The notes: generated by a model not told the origin, from the letters alone. A stretch of 64,000 nt of DNA from Aradus depressus (GCA_963662175.1 OY759218.1:48615427-48679426), one strand, 5' to 3'. Positions 1 through 11,504 are shown, counted from the first letter of the stretch. Made by a program: numbers and translations.

Positions 1-160
1 TGTTAAAGCTTTTCCCTAAATCCTCCTTTTCCTTTGGCTGATTTGGCTAAAAATGAACTAGTGTCTACCTTATGGGATTTTGAACTTACATGTGAAAATT
101 CGTGTCAATTCATTCATTACAAGAGCAGTTATTAGAGTTTTTCTGCAGTTATTAGAGTTT
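1..160 (+). repeat. F600 dispersed repeat, internal fragment
   Basis: This stretch matches the internal unit of the F600 family: a gene-free block with 'gatttggctaaaaat', then a 'ttatgggattttgaa' stretch, then 'tcaattcattcattacaa' and 'gcagttattagagttt'. The last element is duplicated in tandem near 136-160. Both ends are missing, so it is a decayed or truncated copy. The remainder to about 540 contains nothing I recognise. Confidence 0.6.
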
Positions 161-547
161 CCTGTTCATAAGAAAGCTCTGGGTTTGTCGGAGGGGCGGC
201 TTAACAGAAAAACTCTTCAAACCATAACTTTGAGCTAGGTTTAATTTCAAACGATCAATTATAGAGATGAGAATTCTCGAAATTGGTCTATCTACCTCTA
301 CGACTGGTTCCGACCTTATTCGAAATTCTTAGGAATCGGAGACAAGGACAAAACACATCTATTATTTATTTTAATTGCTCCGAATTCTTAAGGTCGAACC
401 CATTCCAAAAATGTCGTTATCTTCCTCTACATTATTTAAAAAATAATAATAATAAAAAAAAAGAAACAGAGCAGCACGGAACTTTCCCATAGATAGTAGT
501 GCTCCAAATTGTAAACTATATCTGTTGGTGTAGTTGCCATTGTTGTT

Positions 548-775
548 ACTTTAGATATATGAAGTATGGGGGAAGTTACACAATCGGTCAGAAATTCGAT
601 GTTGAGTTTTAAATGGAATTTCATGTTTTCCGAGAAAAAATATTTGCTGTTTATGCGTCTGTGAATACGATGATTCCCGATTGAATGAATATAGGAGGAC
701 AGGACCCCACAAGGACGACACTTATTGATTTTCAGCCAAATCGGCCAAAGGGAAGAGGGGGAGGGTGGTTTATAT
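548..775 (-). repeat. F600 dispersed repeat, partial
   Basis: Read on the minus strand this is the 3' part of F600. The 'gggggaagttac' end is followed by 'cggtcagaaattcgatg', 'ggaatttcatgttttccga' and one internal 'cagccaaatcggccaaaggg' unit. The copy is truncated. Confidence 0.65.
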
Positions 776-893
776 TTGAATCTAAACCCCAGTAAGGCCG
801 ACAGCTATCAATTTTGAACAGAATGAAAAATATATTTCCTTAGGAGTTATTTTAAATTAATATTTAAATTGTATCCCATAGCAACGAATTATA

Positions 894-1200
894 GTTAGTT
901 AATTATTATGACTCATGCCCGGGCTTTAACTACGAGGTCGTATCGCCTACTACCAGAGCGCCCTTTCGTCACTCTGGTGGACATGAGCCCGACTCTTCTG
1001 TGGGAGTCCTAACTAAATTTAACGAGTACCTGACATCGTACAGACTCGGAACCATCGCTTAACGTCCCATGCGAAGGACGGCGTACTCAAGTTTATTTTA
1101 CCTTCCAGATAAAATAAACTAAGGGCCTCGGTCGGGTTTCGAACCCACGATCATGAGCTCAGAAGGCAAGCATGCATACCACTGAGCTACCGGAGCCCTT
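894..1200 (-). mobile_element. tRNA-derived SINE, near full length, with 13-bp target duplication
   Basis: On the minus strand the element begins with a tRNA-like head (GGTAGCTCAGTGGTATGC as pol III A box, GGTTTCGAACCC region as B box). A body of about 230 bp follows, then a tail of TAAC-like repeats. The 13-mer gcaacgaattata occurs at 881-893 and again at 1201-1213, which is a target-site duplication. A third copy of the 13-mer lies at 1268-1280 after an A/T-rich stretch. An internal deletion of about 40 bp is seen relative to other copies. SINEs encode no protein and rely on a LINE for mobility. Confidence 0.9.
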
Positions 1201-1344
1201 GCAACGAATTATATATATTAAAAAAATAAATAAAAAATATAAATAAATAAGTATGCATAAAAAAAAAGCAACGAATTATATATTTTTTTTATTACTGGTA
1301 GTTTTTGTAAAAAAAATTATAAAATTGAAGAAAAAAATAAAATG

Positions 1345-1604
1345 TATGTGATGTGGCCATTACAGGATTTTCTTAAACCAATCACGCTTACAGATCTCCC
1401 CTCTCCCACCCTCCCTCCCTCACACACTCTCTCTCTCTCCCTCCCCCTTCTCAAAATCATTTCATACTGGCACTACTAGGTACAAAAAAGTGAAAAAATA
1501 CCGCTGACGCCAACTCATTACTTTCATATGCCCAGTAATGCCAGTATGAAATGATTCTTTTGCATGGTTGGTATAAGAAAGTCATGTAATGGCCACATCA
1601 CATA
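1345..1604. mobile_element. Inverted-repeat element (MITE-like), TATGTGATGTGGCCATTACA ends
   Basis: The left end TATGTGATGTGGCCATTACA and the following gac/att-TTTCTTA-ACCA stretch are repeated in inverse orientation at the right end (1569-1604). The ends fold back over about 36 bp. An inner pair around 'tcatttcatactggca' and 'tgccagtatgaaatga' is also inverted, so the whole element is palindromic in layout. Related sequence forms the left part of the K family at 2376, 5197 and 49490. There is no ORF. Confidence 0.8.
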
Positions 1605-2375
1605 TTTTTTAGTAGACAAACGAGTTAAGGAAGTCACTAAGTATGTAGCTACTTTTCAATACTATGTGTATCAATGTGAAACAGAGAAAATCACGTGATC
1701 CCAATTACCTTCAAATTAATTAATACACTTTAAAATTACATTTTTAGAGGATTATGTATAACTAAGTGTACAAAATTTTAAAAAAAACAAGAAAATGGGG
1801 CTGATCTCTCCGCCTTTTTTGTAACTTTCCAATTTTTTTTTCTTTTTGATCTGCAGAAAAACATGGCATAAAAACTTCAACCACATTTCAAACCGGTTTC
1901 ATGTTGAAAGAATTTTAAACAAAACACAGTGATCCCATTAATTGGGGTATTATTCCAAATATATTTTAAATCATTAATTGACCCCTTTTAATTTGACAGT
2001 TTTTTTTTCACATCTATCTCAGAAAAAAAAACAATTTGGATAATAAATATTTTAGTGCCGAATATGTCCGACATACATTTGACCAATATAGACTTATGTC
2101 GGAACATAAAAGTTGGAATTTGAAAAAATTATAATAATATTATTTGGCAATAAAATCCTCGGCATAAAGCTTTGAAGTAGATAAATATATTAATTAATCA
2201 AGGAAAATTATCGGGTCAGATTCTGAGCATTTTTAAAATATTATATGCAATAAAATAGTCCAAGGGTATTATTACAAGAGAAAATTTGCCAAAAATTTTT
2301 TTTTTAATTTGACTAAATGGTCATTTTGGTACAAACCTCATATTTTTCTGACAATTTAACTAATCATAACTAAAA
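1605..2375. other. A+T-rich sequence without recognised features
   Basis: Nothing beyond homopolymer runs and scattered A+T-rich sequence is visible here. There is no long ORF and no match to the repeat families found elsewhere in the window. Confidence 0.4.
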
Positions 2376-3560
2376 TATGTGATGTGGCCATAAGAGGACT
2401 TTCTTATACCAACCACGTTTTTACAGATCACTCTTGCCTCCCCCCTCTGAAATTCATTTCAAACTGACATTATTAAGTATATGAAAGTAATGTGTTAATA
2501 TAGTATCAGTGTTTCTCCTTGTTTCAGTGTACGAGTAGACCGTAAAGGGAGGGAGATTGATCTGTACTTAGAACTGTTTGGTATAAGAAAGTCCTCATAT
2601 TTTCCTTTCTCTTTTGTCCTATTTAATAAAAAAATACCAATAATAAAAAACATATATTGAAATTTGTTGCTATTCATTACAATTGACGGGGTTAGAATCA
2701 AAGTGGTCTAAGTGACATTTTTAAAACTTTGAAGAAACTGTGCATTAAGTTTTCAACTGATTTAAAAAATCTGTAATTTATCGAAACGGGAAATATTTTT
2801 CTGCTTTAATGGTGAAAGTTGCTGTTAGCAAACCATAAAACTGAATAAAAAATCTTAATTTCAAGGTCACTATTGATATGTTCAAGTTACTTGTTCATGT
2901 CACCAAAATGGTATAAGTGATTTGCCACTAGATCTCAGCACTGGCTAGGATTTCACTTGTACAACTTTTTTGCTGAACAGAACTATCATTTTTGTACCCG
3001 ATTATACACTTAACGAAAAATTTTCAAAAATGCCACGGATCTTTTTGATTCTAACCCCGTCAATTAAATTACTTGGAATAATTTCTTAAGGAAATGTACT
3101 CGTTTCGAGAGGACATTTTAAGACGGTTTTCGGCGTATCTTGTAAACTGAACGCCATCGAAAAATCGTATTTCAGGTAAAATGTGCCTTTCAATTTTCGC
3201 TACAACTTTTATTTTGAGAGAAATTTGATTAGGTCATAAATATAAACGGTATCTTTTAAAATATACTTAGGACCCAAAAAAAAGTTGTTTCAATTTTTGT
3301 CTGATTTCAGCCAAAATGCAATAAGATCTAAGTTAGTGCATGTAACATGTTCATTTCAAGCTGTTAGCTAACTACAGTCGTTTTTGAGTTGGAGCGCTCA
3401 CAATGTTCCCATCGTACACACAAAGACATCATCGCGAAAATCTTTTGAAAACTCTATTTCGGATATTCGCACGAATACAACACAATGCCAAAATCGGTAG
3501 TTTATGTATAAATTTCTTGAAGTATAGACAATTTTTCAAAAACAAATTTTGTACATTTAT
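2376..3560 (+). repeat. K dispersed repeat, near full length, with nested insertion
   Basis: The block starts with the TATGTGATGTGGCCAT inverted-repeat module (2376-2602). It continues through an 'aataaaaaaataccaataataaaaa' type linker into a body with landmarks 'aagacggttttcgg', 'aaaatgtgcctttca', 'ggtcataaatata', 'catcatcgcgaaaat' and 'cgcacgaatacaacac'. The same order of landmarks is seen at 5197-6100, 32700-33310, 33885-34185 and 49490-52235. A separate 377-bp element is inserted at 2685-3061. No coding capacity is seen. Confidence 0.75.
2685..3061. mobile_element. MITE inserted in K repeat, 377 bp, AATT target duplication
   Basis: The terminal inverted repeat GACGGGGTTAGAATCAAA at the left end reappears inverted at the right end. 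AATT flanks both sides (2681-2684 and 3062-3065). Removing it restores the K-family sequence around 'acaattaaattacttgg', which other K copies share. The insertion is therefore younger than this K copy. It contains no ORF, so it is non-autonomous. The superfamily is not clear from the ends alone. Confidence 0.8.
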
Positions 3561-4251
3561 TTAATAAATACTGAGTTTTCCATCTCGGCTTTGAATCTAA
3601 TCTATGTTATTTCCCAGGAGACAAAAGAGAGTGTATATGTACCCACTATGAAAATCCGTTAACTTTACGAAACTTTGTGTGAATGGATTTTTTCGTTTAT
3701 AGGTTCGCTTCTACTAACAACAAAGTTTAAAATGAAATTTCATTAATGTCCACCCATTTATAGGTTTTATACTTAGAAGTTAAAGTGACATCCGTCGGCG
3801 CTTTTTGTGATTTCAGGACACCTAAAAAGGAACATAGGTATTTACATGTAGGTATATAAGGACTTATGTGAAAATAAATATGATGCTAACAGCAGGTAAG
3901 AACTGAGCGTGTTATGTACTGTTATTACCTCTTTTGGCTTTCCAAACTTAGTTAGGTGGTGGTCAGTATTTCATGAGAACGTTGGCGGGAGAAACTACAA
4001 AACTTTCACGTTTCTGTCTAAATAAAATTTTATAGCAGCCATTACGAAGTGCGCATGGTTATATTTGGGAAATTAAGATTTGTTAGGGACGTTCATGAAT
4101 AATAAAGTGAAGTTAAGACTGTGAAAAATGTTACGAGTGTGTTTTTCAGTCAAAAATAAGAAAAAAGTGCATGCAGAAGCTGCAGTAAGCAGAAAAACTT
4201 TGTTCTCAAAATTTATAATTTATAATAAACATCGATATTCTTTTGTAATAT
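3561..4251. other. Unassigned A+T-rich sequence
   Basis: No repeat family, ORF or RNA gene is recognised. A short open frame from 4128 runs straight into the SINE at 4252 and shows no protein family features. Confidence 0.35.
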
Positions 4252-4564
4252 TAGTTAGTTATTGTGACTCATATCCGGGCTTTAACTTTGAGGTCATATC
4301 GTCTACTACCAGAGCGCACTTTCGTCACTTTCAACTCTACTGTGGGAGTCCTAAATTTTGCTTACTTAGGTTTATTCACCTAGAGTAGGGGTCTACGAGT
4401 ACCTGACATCACACAGGCAAAGGACCATCGCTTAACGTCTCATCCGAAGGATGGCGTGCTCAAGGTTTTTTTCACCTCAGGTAAAAAACCTGAAGGCCTC
4501 GGCCGAGTTTAGAACCCGGGATCTTGAGCTCACTAAGCAAGCACGCATACCACTGAGCTACCGG
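4252..4564 (-). mobile_element. tRNA-derived SINE, near full length
   Basis: On the minus strand it has the GGTAGCTCAGTGG A box, a B-box region that has lost the exact consensus, the conserved body ('cttcggatgagacgttaagc' region, 'accagagtgacgaaa' region) and a TAACTAACTA tail. Two further pieces of SINE head lie just downstream, at 4686-4731 and 4880-4902. This suggests repeated insertion or local duplication of SINE heads. Confidence 0.85.
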
Positions 4565-4685
4565 CTATATACATCAACTGTTATTAAATCTTAGTATATA
4601 AACACATATGATATGACATCACTTATTTTATTTTTTAAATGAATAAATAACAGAATATAAATGAATATAAAATTCTTATACGCGA

Positions 4686-4731
4686 ACTTGAGCTCACTAA
4701 GCAAGACGCTACCTTGAGCTACCGGCGCCCA
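4686..4731 (-). mobile_element. SINE head fragment
   Basis: Only the tRNA-like head of the SINE is present (GGGCGCCGGTAGCTCAAGGTAGC followed by the gcttgcttagtgagctc stretch on the minus strand). A few internal bases are missing. Confidence 0.7.
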
Positions 4732-4764
4732 GTGAGACTTTGGACTTGATAACTCCCGATAAAA

Positions 4765-4880
4765 TTAATAAATCGATTCAACATTTTCTATGTGTATCCA
4801 AAACCCCAAGTGGATGACACCTATTGTTTTTCATCCAAAGCCTTACAGTTACAACACATATCAATTTTCAGTAGCATCTC
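4765..4880 (-). repeat. F600 dispersed repeat, internal fragment
   Basis: It shows the F600 internal unit on the minus strand: 'tcgattcaacattttctatgtg', then 'gatgacacctattg' and 'ttcatccaaa'. Both ends are absent. A third SINE-head scrap follows at 4880-4902. Confidence 0.5.
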
Positions 4881-5196
4881 TGAGCTACCGGTGCCCCCCA
4901 GATGTTTAGTCTTCTACGAGTATTACAAAATCTAACCTGACTTCAATAAGTAGACTATTTTGTTTACTCTTTTTGTGATGTTTAAGGAGATATCTAATGA
5001 AGTTGTATCATCTTTTTTCTCCCAATTCAAGCCCATCTCAGTATCCGAGTTTTTATAGTTTGTTTCATATATTAGTGTATAATGTTTTCTTGTCTTCCAC
5101 ATTTACATCATTTCTTAACGAGCGAGACCTTACACTTCTTTCGAGTCAACATGTAGATAGATATCGAATTGATTCAAAAAAATAAAAGGTCTAAAT

Positions 5197-6100
5197 AATA
5201 TGAGATGTGTCCATAACAGATGTTTCTTATACCAACCACATTTTTATAGACCACTTCTCCCCCTCCCTTTCTCAAAATCACATTGGTGTTAATGGGTACA
5301 TGAAAGTAATGCGGCGTCACCGGTTGTCTTTGTTTCATTGTACGAGTATAGCGTAGTGTGACTTTCTACCCAGTAAGTCAGTATGAAATTAATTTGAGAG
5401 GGGAGACAGGGAGGGCGAGTGCTCTGTACAAAATGGTGGGTATGAGAATATCCTTATATTGTTTTAAATACATTTTAATAAAAAACTACCCATAATAAAA
5501 ATACTTTATAATTCGTTGCTATATAAAATACAATTTAAACAATTATTTGAAATACCTCAAAAGTGAGGACATATTAGCGATTGGAAATTTAATGAGTAAC
5601 ATTTAGATAATAGCCAACGTCTACAAAAATGAGTTTCAAAACGGCATTTTAAGACGGTTTTCGGCATGTATTTCGCAAACGGAGCGACCTTCGAAAAAAG
5701 GTATTACATATAAAATGTGACATTTAGATTGTTTTAAAACTTTTATTTGAAAATATTTTTGAATAGGTCATAAATATATGCGGTATCATATAAAATGTAC
5801 TCAGCCCTCGGGTAAAGTGGTCTCAATTTTCGTCCAATTTTGGTCAAAAATGATCTAAGTTGGTACATGTGGCTTCCTTAGCCCTAATTTCAAGTTCATA
5901 GCTATAATCGTTTCTATGTTAGAAGGATCACAATGTTCCAATCACAAACACACAGACAGACATCATCGCGAAAATTATCACAAATCCAGGGGACATTGAA
6001 ACGTTAAAATTTGATGAAAATTCGATCTCGGATTTTCGATTCCGAAACTCGATCTCGCACGATTACAATACACTAGGCATAAGAGAGTAAAATATAAGTA
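5197..6100 (+). repeat. K dispersed repeat, near full length
   Basis: The inverted-repeat module (tatgagatgtgtccat variant) opens the copy. The linker and the K body landmarks follow in order: 'gcgattggaaatttaat', 'aagacggttttcggcatg', 'ggtcataaatata', 'catcatcgcgaaaatt', and the end 'cacgattacaataca...ataagagagtaaa'. It is about 900 bp long and appears uninterrupted, so it is the best reference copy of the family here. Confidence 0.75.
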
Positions 6101-6162
6101 TGTCACAAGGCAATCACATGTTAATAGGGTTCGTAACGTTGGTGTCACCGATAATTATTTTG

Positions 6163-6384
6163 TAACTCATGCCCGGGCTTTAACTATGAGGTCATATCGC
6201 CTAACCCTAGAGCGCTCTTTCGTCACTCTGGAGGACATGAGCATGACTCTACTGTGAGAGTACTAAATTTTGCCTAACTAGGTTTATTTACGTAGGTATT
6301 TAACGAATACCTGACTTCGCACAGGCTCACGTCCAAAGGACGCAGTCCTCAATGTTTTTTCACCTCCCAGATAAAAAACATGAA
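6163..6384 (-). mobile_element. tRNA-derived SINE, truncated copy lacking the tRNA head
   Basis: The body and tail of the SINE are present on the minus strand, ending in 'gcccgggcatgagttac'. The tRNA-related head is absent beyond the 'ttttttatctgggaggtg' box. Several small indels show this is an old copy. Confidence 0.8.
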
Positions 6385-7401
6385 GTGTACCAACAATGTA
6401 CCAAGCAGTAACGCTCAATTTTCCAAAAGTACCGAAATGAAATATCTCCCGTTTGCATGGACACTATTAAAGTAGCGAACCAAGACTATTGATGGCACAA
6501 TATCGAAGTTACAATTCTACGTCTATAGTAACTCTAACTGTTTCCGTACGTGTGAAAAATATAAGGGTCATAATCGTAAGAAACATATAAGATTGTGATT
6601 TCCAAAAACAAGTTGGCGAGAGATCGGGGCAGGTGGATAGGATCATGTGCCGTATGCACGTACCTTTTGGACGATGGACCGTTACGTCTTATCGTACCTT
6701 ATGTGCGTACTTCTCTAGTTCACGTGTGCTTTTATCATATGCTACCGTTGCACAAAAAAAAACATCTTAATTGGTTACTACTGGTGTTTTCTGTTTAAAG
6801 TTCAGGTTTTTCACTGACGGAACCCTTACAACAAGTTTATTTGTCGTCTAGTGATATCTTAAAAAACTGTTAAAGCATACCAATATTTTAATGCTAGGTT
6901 CATTCCATACAGTCGAGGTACAATCCAATTTGTTATACTCTTTTTTCCTACCTGATGACGTACCTTAAGAATGGTTCGCAACCAGCAAATTTATCTTAGT
7001 CTTACCAATAATTGAAGATCATTTGTAAAATTTCATGAGAATACACCACTCGATAAATGAGTTGGAATAAAAAAAAAAAAAGACAGGAAGCACCCAAAAT
7101 TCCGCGTATAACACCAAATTAGCGGCAAAATTTCAAAAACTAAATCAGTAAGGTGCTTCCTTGTGTTCTGGAGGTCATTTTAGACTAAAATTAATTGTCT
7201 GAATTAGAATAGAAAAAAAAGACACTTTAAGACCGTTCTCTCTTTATTTTTAAGATATTTGTATCTTTCTGTTTAAGTCTCTTTGAATCTGAAATAATTT
7301 TTCGCAGTGATTCTCCCTATTAAACCTTCAAAAAAAAATTGTGTGCATAAACTACCGGTTTCGGCATTACACCATCTAAATTTTATTAAAAAATAAGTCC
7401 A
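6385..7401. other. Unassigned sequence with one dispersed-repeat motif
   Basis: No gene is recognised. The segment 6945-7000 ('ctacctgatgacgtacctta', 'aatggttcgcaaccagcaa') is related to the arms of the foldback element at 7402-7575. The minus-strand motif GATGGTGTAATGCCGAAACC, shared with 61590, occurs at 7357-7374. Short open frames near 6595 show no family features. Confidence 0.4.
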
Positions 7402-7575
7402 CATTGCTGAATGCGAGCCATTCTTATAGGTAAATCAGGTAGGTAAGGAAAATATTGGAATTTGAGTTAGGAAATCTGCGTGGCTCTATGACGTCATGAT
7501 TTCCTACTTTAAATTGCAACCTCTTCCTTACTGACCTGATTTACCTATAACAATGGTTCGCACTCAGCAAACTTG
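7402..7575. repeat. Foldback (inverted repeat) element
   Basis: The left arm (about 7404-7450: tgctgaatgcgagccatt..., ataggtaaatcaggtaggta) is repeated inverted in the right arm (about 7524-7574), leaving a loop of about 70 bp. One arm-like sequence also occurs near 6950, near 60305-60360 and near 61545. This is therefore a dispersed family. Confidence 0.7.
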
Positions 7576-7658
7576 TTTAGTTTATGAATACATTTTTTTT
7601 GTGGAATAAACAATATTTTAAAAAAGAAGTTTGATGTTTTATATGTTTATTATAAGTT

Positions 7659-7783
7659 ATTTAGGACTCCCACAGTAGAGTCGGTCTCATGTCCACCAGA
7701 GTGACGAAAGAGCGCTCTGGTAGTAGGCGATATGACCTCGCAGTTAAAGCCCGGGCATGAGTCATAAAACCTAAACCTAAACC
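7659..7783 (+). mobile_element. 5'-truncated SINE with (CCTAAA)n tail and TATAAGTT target duplication
   Basis: Only the last 125 bp of the SINE are present, beginning at 'ggactcccacagtagagtcg' and ending 'catgagtcataaaa' plus three cctaaa-like units. TATAAGTT flanks both sides (7651-7658 and 7784-7791). Truncation at the 5' side with a target duplication is the usual product of target-primed reverse transcription. Confidence 0.85.
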
Positions 7784-7987
7784 TATAAGTTTCCACAATA
7801 TATTTGCATTTCTAAACTTGGATGTTTTGGCGTATTTGGCAGTCTGACTTAACAGATGTACACGATATCATTATATCCAGAATAAAACCTAAGTTTTGTT
7901 GAAAATTCCTCCGAGGGTCCCTTTCCGAGATAATTATTATAATTTCAACTGAACTGTACAACCAATATCCAAACACTAAATAGAAAG

Positions 7988-8590
7988 CTGACGGTGAATC
8001 GTCCGCTATGTACTCGTACTTCCCCAGCAGGAATTAATCAATTACTTTTTCGCGTTCCCTCCACATCCAATTGACCGTTTGGGCAAAAACTCAATATTAC
8101 TTACATAGTGGCTTCTGATTCCTCATATTAAATTTTGTGTCGTTACATTCATTACATCGGCAGTTATTGGAGTTTTTGAGTTGAGCCCCCTCTGATCTCC
8201 CCTTCCTTTCGGTCGATTTCACTGAAAATTAATAGGTATCGTTTTTATAGGGCTTTGATTATAAATATGAAATTTCGTGTCAATACATTCATTACAACGG
8301 CAGTTATAAGAATTTTTGTGTTAAGCCTCTCTCCTAATTCCCGCTTCCCTTCGGCCAATTTGGCTGAAAATCAATGGGTGTTGTTCTCGGAGGGTTCTGA
8401 ATACACATATGAAATTTCGTGTCGATATATTTATTCTTTCGCGAGGTACTTTTTCACAGGCACAGACAGATTTTTTTTTCATTTTTGAAATCAGCAGGTC
8501 GGAAAACATTAAATTCTGTTGAAAACTTCGCAACGAATGTCTGTCTGGTTACGTAACTTCCCCTATACTTCGTATAGCTGGGGAAGTAAA
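7988..8590 (+). repeat. F600 dispersed repeat, full-length reference copy
   Basis: The copy starts with a 'gacggtgaatcgtc' palindrome followed by TACTTCCCCAGC. It ends with a small hairpin (CTATACTTCGTATAG near 8563) followed by GCTGGGGAAGTA. The two ends are thus inverted copies of TACTTCCCCAGC. Between them lie about three diverged tandem units of roughly 135 bp, each containing 'aaatttcgtgtc.atacattcattac..cggcagttat', a pyrimidine-rich 'cccctaatcccc.cttccc' stretch and 'ggctgaaaatcaat.ggtgt'. No ORF exceeds 100 codons. I do not recognise the family. Confidence 0.75.
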
Positions 8591-8924
8591 AACATTTAAA
8601 TGAATTGACGTAGGAAAAAAAATAAAAGAATAAATTAAAATTTGTCGGTAATTGCTACCCCTCCCTCCATTGTGGGGTGTAGCTACGCCACAGGCATAAG
8701 ATGCTATATAAGGCATTCCAGGGACCTGCACCAAAATTCGTGGAATGTGCGAATTGTTGATCACGCCTGATCCCTGCTGTACATACTGTACATTACACAG
8801 ACGTTTGCTATAGTCTACAAATTGTTTGCAGGAGTTTTTTTTCATGTTCAAAATAAGTCTTACAGTGCGATCGTATAAAACATTGACAAACTTATTCTAA
8901 CGACAAGTAACACATGGTTGATTT
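8591..8924. other. Unassigned sequence
   Basis: The stretch 8650-8820 is more G+C-rich than its surroundings and has an open frame on the minus strand of about 100 codons with no family match. It may be a worn transposon piece. I cannot assign it. Confidence 0.3.
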
Positions 8925-9125
8925 CTAGTGGTCAAGATCAAACACAAAAAGTGGTCGGTGAGTGGCTAAGGCCTTAACTCACCGGCAATTTTCAGTGATT
9001 AAGACTTCTTAGAGCCATATTTAAGTGGTTAACGCCGACTGCAAAAGTGGCCGGGCTAAGGCTTGTAACAAGGTTTTTTTTTCAGTGGTTATGACATTAC
9101 GGTCCTGAAGATGGCTGAAGTAGTG
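8925..9125 (+). repeat. W dispersed repeat (GTGGTTAAGG / AAAAAGTGGTC boxes)
   Basis: It contains repeated boxes of the type 'cacaaaaagtggtc', 'gtggctaaggccttaactc' and 'ttcagtggttatgac'. Related blocks lie at 11190-11365, 12085-12225 and 12455-12700. The boxes are internally repeated. No coding or RNA assignment is possible. Confidence 0.5.
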
Positions 9126-9149
9126 AGAAGTGATTATTTTACAGGCTGC

Positions 9150-9830
9150 AAAATGACCTCGCACAGATTTTATTATTATTAGCCGGCTTTCGAGGTCGCC
9201 CTCATCATCAGGCAGTCTAAAAAAAAGTTATTATTTTAGCCATTAGAATATTTACACTTTTTATAACTTTTTTTTAGACATAAAAAATATTAACTATGCT
9301 AAAATGAATAAAAAATAAATAAATTCAATAGATAAAGTCAATAAATAAATAAGATAAACTAAAAAGCTTCAAAAATTAACATACCTACCTCATATAAATT
9401 TTTTTTTAAAGCATAACAATTTAAAAGTATAATGAATAAATTAAATAAAATGTACAAATAAAAACTAGATAAATAACTACTCAAAATTATTGGGATAAGT
9501 TGCCTGCCCCCACGCACTCAGTGCTACCCGTTGTGACTCTGATGGGGAACAGGAATAATGTACCTGTCTCCATCCATGAAATTTTAAATTGTTAATTTTT
9601 GAGTAGTCATTCATTTAGTTTTTATTTGAACAATTTTACTCATTCATTCATATACTTTTTAAGTTATGTTTAAAAAAAATATATAAACCTATATATATAT
9701 TTTATCAGGTATGATAAGAAGATACTTATTGATTTTATTTATATATTTATTTTTATTAGCCATAGTCATTATTTTTATGAGGGCAGCCTCGAAAGTCGGC
9801 TAGCACATAATAATAAAATGTGTGAGGTCA
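9150..9830. mobile_element. Foldback element with ~60-bp terminal inverted repeats
   Basis: The left end (9150-9205: aaaatgacctcgcaca..., agccggctttcgaggtcgcc) is repeated inverted at the right end (about 9775-9830). The roughly 570-bp interior is very A+T-rich apart from a short G+C-richer stretch near 9500-9570. No transposase ORF is present, so it is non-autonomous. Confidence 0.7.
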
Positions 9831-9837
9831 GACTACA

Positions 9838-10150
9838 TTTTACTTTCCCACCTCCTACATATAGCACAGGAGAATTTATATAATTGGTCACAAATTCAAT
9901 GTTGATTTTTCACCGGAATTTCATGTTTTCCGACCCCCTGATTCCAAAAAAAAATCCTTGTCTCTCTGTGTGTGAACACGGTAACTCCTGAAAATTTAAT
10001 AACTGCTCTGATGAATGTATCGAAACAAAATTTAGTGTGAGGATTCAGAAGCCCATATGTAAGTCAACTATTTATTATTTTAAGCCTTACGGTCAATGTG
10101 TTTTGGAGGGAGGGCAAAAACTTAATTGATTCGTTCTGGGGAAGTAGCCT
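9838..10150 (-). repeat. F600 dispersed repeat, internally deleted
   Basis: On the minus strand the copy has both recognisable ends (ctacttccccag at 10138-10150; the other end near 9838). It has only about half of the interior, having lost internal 135-bp units. It abuts the right end of the foldback element. Confidence 0.65.
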
Positions 10151-11189
10151 GTGAAATTCCCGATAAACCTCACCAAGACCACTAATTGTGGTTGCCGTTA
10201 ACCGCTAAACAAACTCATTTGGAAGGTTCTTCGATTCCAACTGAGATTGGAAGAGTCCTGATATCAGTATGATAAGCTTTCTCATTTCAAAAAATAATTA
10301 AATGTCCGTCTATCCGGTGGAATCTGAAGGGAGCTTGAGGAAACCCTTTTATCAAGTCTTTGTAACAATCTTAGTAAGGATCTTCAGATTGGTAATTCAA
10401 TTGGATCTGTTGGAGGGTAAGGTGGTTCTATAATGGGAGTCCAGGCAGGAGAAACACCCTACTATAATTATTGATGTCAGAGTGGCTGAGATTTAGGAAG
10501 GCGAATCACTGTAGATATAAGATGGACAGGCACTGGACAAGACTGGCTTCCATTTTTTTTTTTCATTGTTCCAAAAGAATAAAGTAACCATTAAATAAAA
10601 GTCGTGTTTCAAACACAAAAAACATTATTTGATACCATAGATATTCTCCTGTAAACTCTGTCGACTCTACTTTTTGTTTAATATTTTCATTACTAATATT
10701 ATTATTTTTTATTAGTTATTTACTAATTTATTTGATTTATAATGCTATTATTTATTTATTTTCCTTGCTTTTCTATATTTCGCAAATTGTACCCTGAGGA
10801 AGGGATGTAAGAACGTCCTGAAATATCGTCGTGGAAAAGACATTTCAGGAAGAATTATAAAAAATATTTATCATAATTTAGACTATAATTGAAAACTGCA
10901 TCTGATGTATTTATTAATATTAATATTTCTGTATTAATTTATTTTCTAGTATTTATTTTATTTTATTTTTACTACTATTGTTATTGCTACATGTCCGACT
11001 CAGTAAATAACTGTTTATGTATCTACATAGATTATATTATTATATCCATACAAAGTTTTTATATTCAAAACATGTCAATCACGTACCGCATAACAATTTA
11101 TATGGGAATAGCAATGTGGGATCTTCTGAACCTTTCGTTTTTTAGTACTCAAAAAGATCTAAGATGATTAATGTGATTAAAGGCTTTTC
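10151..11189. other. Unassigned A+T-rich region with a W-family scrap
   Basis: 10430-10545 is related to the W-like block at 12455 ('gtggctgagatttaggaaggc', 'gatggacaggcactggac'). A CTGAGGA...GAAA motif lies at 10794-10823 within a palindromic context. The rest is A+T-rich sequence without a supported gene; the open frame at 10889-11167 is low-complexity. Confidence 0.4.
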
Positions 11190-11365
11190 TACACAGATGG
11201 TCATAAGCGGTTAACGTCTACATGCGAAAATGTTTTTCAGTGGTTAAGGACAACCACAAAAAGTGGTCAAGGTCTGGTTCACTGCAAAGTACCTTCATGA
11301 TCAAGAAGCTCAGTGCTACTATTGTTTAGCGACCACTTTTTGCATTTGGGCTTGACCACTGACAG
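11190..11365 (+). repeat. W dispersed repeat
   Basis: It carries 'ttcagtggttaaggac', 'cacaaaaagtggtcaagg' and an inverted 'gcgaccactttttgcat'. These boxes are shared with 8925-9125. A short F600 minus-strand end (11385-11460, 'ggggaagttatttaatcgg') follows immediately. Confidence 0.5.
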
Positions 11366-11504
11366 GCGCTCGCGTTAGAAGTCGGATAGGGGAAGTTATT
11401 TAATCGGTTAGAAAATCAATATCGAGTTTCACTTGAATTTCATGTTTTTTATGTCAAAAATAATCATTCATTGAGTTATCATGCCCACAGTCTAACATAC
11501 AAGG

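Noticed and set aside
1130..1200. Possible true tRNA gene on the minus strand
   Set aside because: The tRNA-like segment is the head of a SINE that recurs many times with the same attached body. The anticodon arm does not fold as a proper tRNA and a target duplication flanks the whole element.
8549..8851. 100-codon minus-strand frame
   Set aside because: It begins in unassigned sequence and ends in the F600 terminus. No domain is visible and codon content is not distinctive.
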